Below are positions 62,875 through 64,000 of a stretch of 64,000 nucleotides of DNA, one piece after another. Position numbers and translations under genes: made by a program. The stretch comes from Bacillus sp. BA3 (GTDB lineage Bacteria; Bacillota; Bacilli; Bacillales; DSM-1321): the NCBI GenBank assembly GCA_002835675.1, contig PIZR01000003.1:496001-560000 (forward strand), given 5' to 3'. The notes under the pieces were generated by a model. The model searched no databases. It was given only the letters and a program-made list of their open reading frames with translations, and was not told where the DNA came from. The first letter of the stretch is position 1. Every line of letters begins with the position of its first letter.

Positions 62875-64000
62875 TTAAGCGCGTGTCCAGTGACGGTGCT
62901 TGGCAATTGCCTCGATAAAGGCATAACCACTATTTTTATCCGTAATAGCTACAATGCCTCCGGCTGGATCATTGGAAACGATGCCTGCCTTCGATAAGAT
63001 CTCGGCTCCTTCTTTTCCCGCTCCAATCGCTTTGAAATGATTGTAGGCTTCATCAACAAAGTAAATGGGTTCCTTGGACGCCTTTAAGGCATCGACACTC
63101 TCCTGGCCTCCTGCCACATATACAGCATCGAAAAGTACCGAATCGGCTGTCAGGAATGTCTGATTCACCTCGACCTGCTGTCCTTCAGAACTTGTAATCA
63201 ATCCACGATTAATGCTGATGATTTCAGCCGTTATACCTGCAGATTTAAATGATTCCAAGACTTGATCAACCTCCGGCCCGTTGAAACCATCTGCGGCCAG
63301 GATTGCCACTTTTCTTGTTGCGGCCGTGTTCACTTTCATTTGCTCCTGGCTTAAAGCTGGAGAAGCCAAGTCCATTTTGACCTCACTTTTGTTGGATGGA
63401 GGCTTCACGCCCACTCCAATAGCGATCGTTTTGGCCAGCTCGACATCTACATTGCTGAACATCTCGACAATTTGCTGCTGAACGTCCTTATTTTTGACTT
63501 TTCCCACTTCAAAGTGGAAAGCCTGTATAATATGCTCCTTCTCCACTTCCGTCATGCTATTCCAAAATAGTTTAGCCTGGCTGTAATGATCCTTGAAGCT
63601 TTCACTGCGCTGCCGGACCTTTCTGCCATCGACTTTTTCCTGGTAATGTGCATAGCCGCCTTCCTCTTCCGAAGCAGGTTCAGGAGAGTTGCCTGCAAGG
63701 GAATTTTTGTGGTAGCTGACCGGCCCTGGATTTATTGACATTCTGTGCATGCCATCGCGCTGATTATTATGGACGGGGGCAACCGACCTATTAATCGGAA
63801 GCTCATGGAAGTTCGGTCCTCCCAATCGGGATAGCTGGGTATCGGTGTATGAGAATAAACGTCCCTGAAGCAGCGGATCATTTGAAAAGTCAATACCAGG
63901 TACAACATGCCCCGGATGGAAAGCTATCTGTTCCGACTCTGCAAAAAAGTTATCCGTATTTTGGTTCAAAACCATTTTTCCGATTATTTTAACCGGGATT
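62875..64000 (-). CDS. katE: Large-subunit catalase with C-terminal DJ-1/PfpI-like domain, 5' part beyond the right edge
   Basis: About 375 C-terminal residues of an HPII-type clade 2 catalase. The window enters the gene just before [17 protein letters not shown], then [30 protein letters not shown] with the proximal-side segment containing the haem-ligand Tyr ([14 protein letters not shown]). A linker and a flavodoxin-like/DJ-1 domain ([19 protein letters not shown] to the end HWTRA) follow, as found only in large-subunit catalases. It detoxifies H2O2; in Bacillus such enzymes are often stress- or spore-associated. The N-terminal catalytic His and start are outside the window. Confidence 0.94.
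   Translation of the reverse strand, partial: IPVKIIGKMVLNQNTDNFFAESEQIAFHPGHVVPGIDFSNDPLLQGRLFSYTDTQLSRLGGPNFHELPINRSVAPVHNNQRDGMHRMSINPGPVSYHKNSLAGNSPEPASEEEGGYAHYQEKVDGRKVRQRSESFKDHYSQAKLFWNSMTEVEKEHIIQAFHFEVGKVKNKDVQQQIVEMFSNVDVELAKTIAIGVGVKPPSNKSEVKMDLASPALSQEQMKVNTAATRKVAILAADGFNGPEVDQVLESFKSAGITAEIISINRGLITSSEGQQVEVNQTFLTADSVLFDAVYVAGGQESVDALKASKEPIYFVDEAYNHFKAIGAGKEGAEILSKAGIVSNDPAGGIVAITDKNSGYAFIEAIAKHRHWTRA

Overview
This is a low-to-moderate G+C, Firmicutes-type chromosomal segment. Strong AGGAGG-like ribosome binding sites, frequent TTG/GTG starts, many U-tailed terminators, cre-like sites and B. subtilis-type gene sets (rbsRKDACB, GltC-like LysR, YwbE, YhfW-like Rieske flavoprotein, RsbR paralogue, ywcBA-like pair, fused MsrAB) point to a soil Bacillaceae. 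Peribacillus or a close relative is my inference, not a measurement. No rRNA, tRNA, CRISPR array, phage or transposase gene was seen.

Layout. 1-8.2 kb (minus strand): a surface-polysaccharide operon with a beta-helix secreted protein, GT4 glycosyltransferase, DegT aminotransferase, Gfo/Idh/MocA oxidoreductase, PIG-L deacetylase, WbqC protein, Wzx-like flippase and a polymerase-like gene cut by the left edge. 8.5-13.4 kb: a ParM/ParR-like actin partition module with a centromere-like repeat field, next to a divergent FAD/Rieske oxidoreductase; an old ~1.05 kb tandem duplication has left decayed 5' fragments of both genes and a second repeat field between them. 13.5-24 kb: YwbE, SIMPL protein, PurU, an amino-acid ABC importer, an unexpected glutaminyl-tRNA synthetase, RsbR-like stressosome protein, MsrAB and a NupC-type transporter. 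24.2-29.7 kb (minus): MacAB-like exporter (adaptor, ATPase, permease), two-component system and a small Gly/Met-rich membrane protein. 29.9-41.7 kb: acetate-type symporter pair, split ThrE exporter, hydrolase, DAACS carrier, YhhN-type membrane protein, RlmI-like methyltransferase, lone PTS EIIC, and a GltC-like regulator divergent from gdhA. 41.9-47.5 kb: ribose operon. 47.8-56.2 kb: six-gene rhbABCDEF-order operon predicted to make schizokinen, behind a Fur-type dyad. 56.5-59.7 kb: VTC domain, DUF4956 and CotH-kinase genes. 59.9-64 kb: cytoplasmic alpha-amylase, peptidase T and the C-terminal part of a large-subunit catalase.

The most interesting thread joins two separated loci. The exporter/two-component locus and the VTC-DUF4956-CotH operon 27 kb away encode proteins with similar Gly/Met/Pro-rich extracytoplasmic stretches. 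The promoters of the adaptor gene, the small membrane-protein gene and the VTC operon each carry a TTAAG-N6-TTAAG direct repeat (11-bp period, typical of OmpR-family regulators) placed where a -35 element would sit. I infer a single envelope-associated regulon controlled by the local two-component system.
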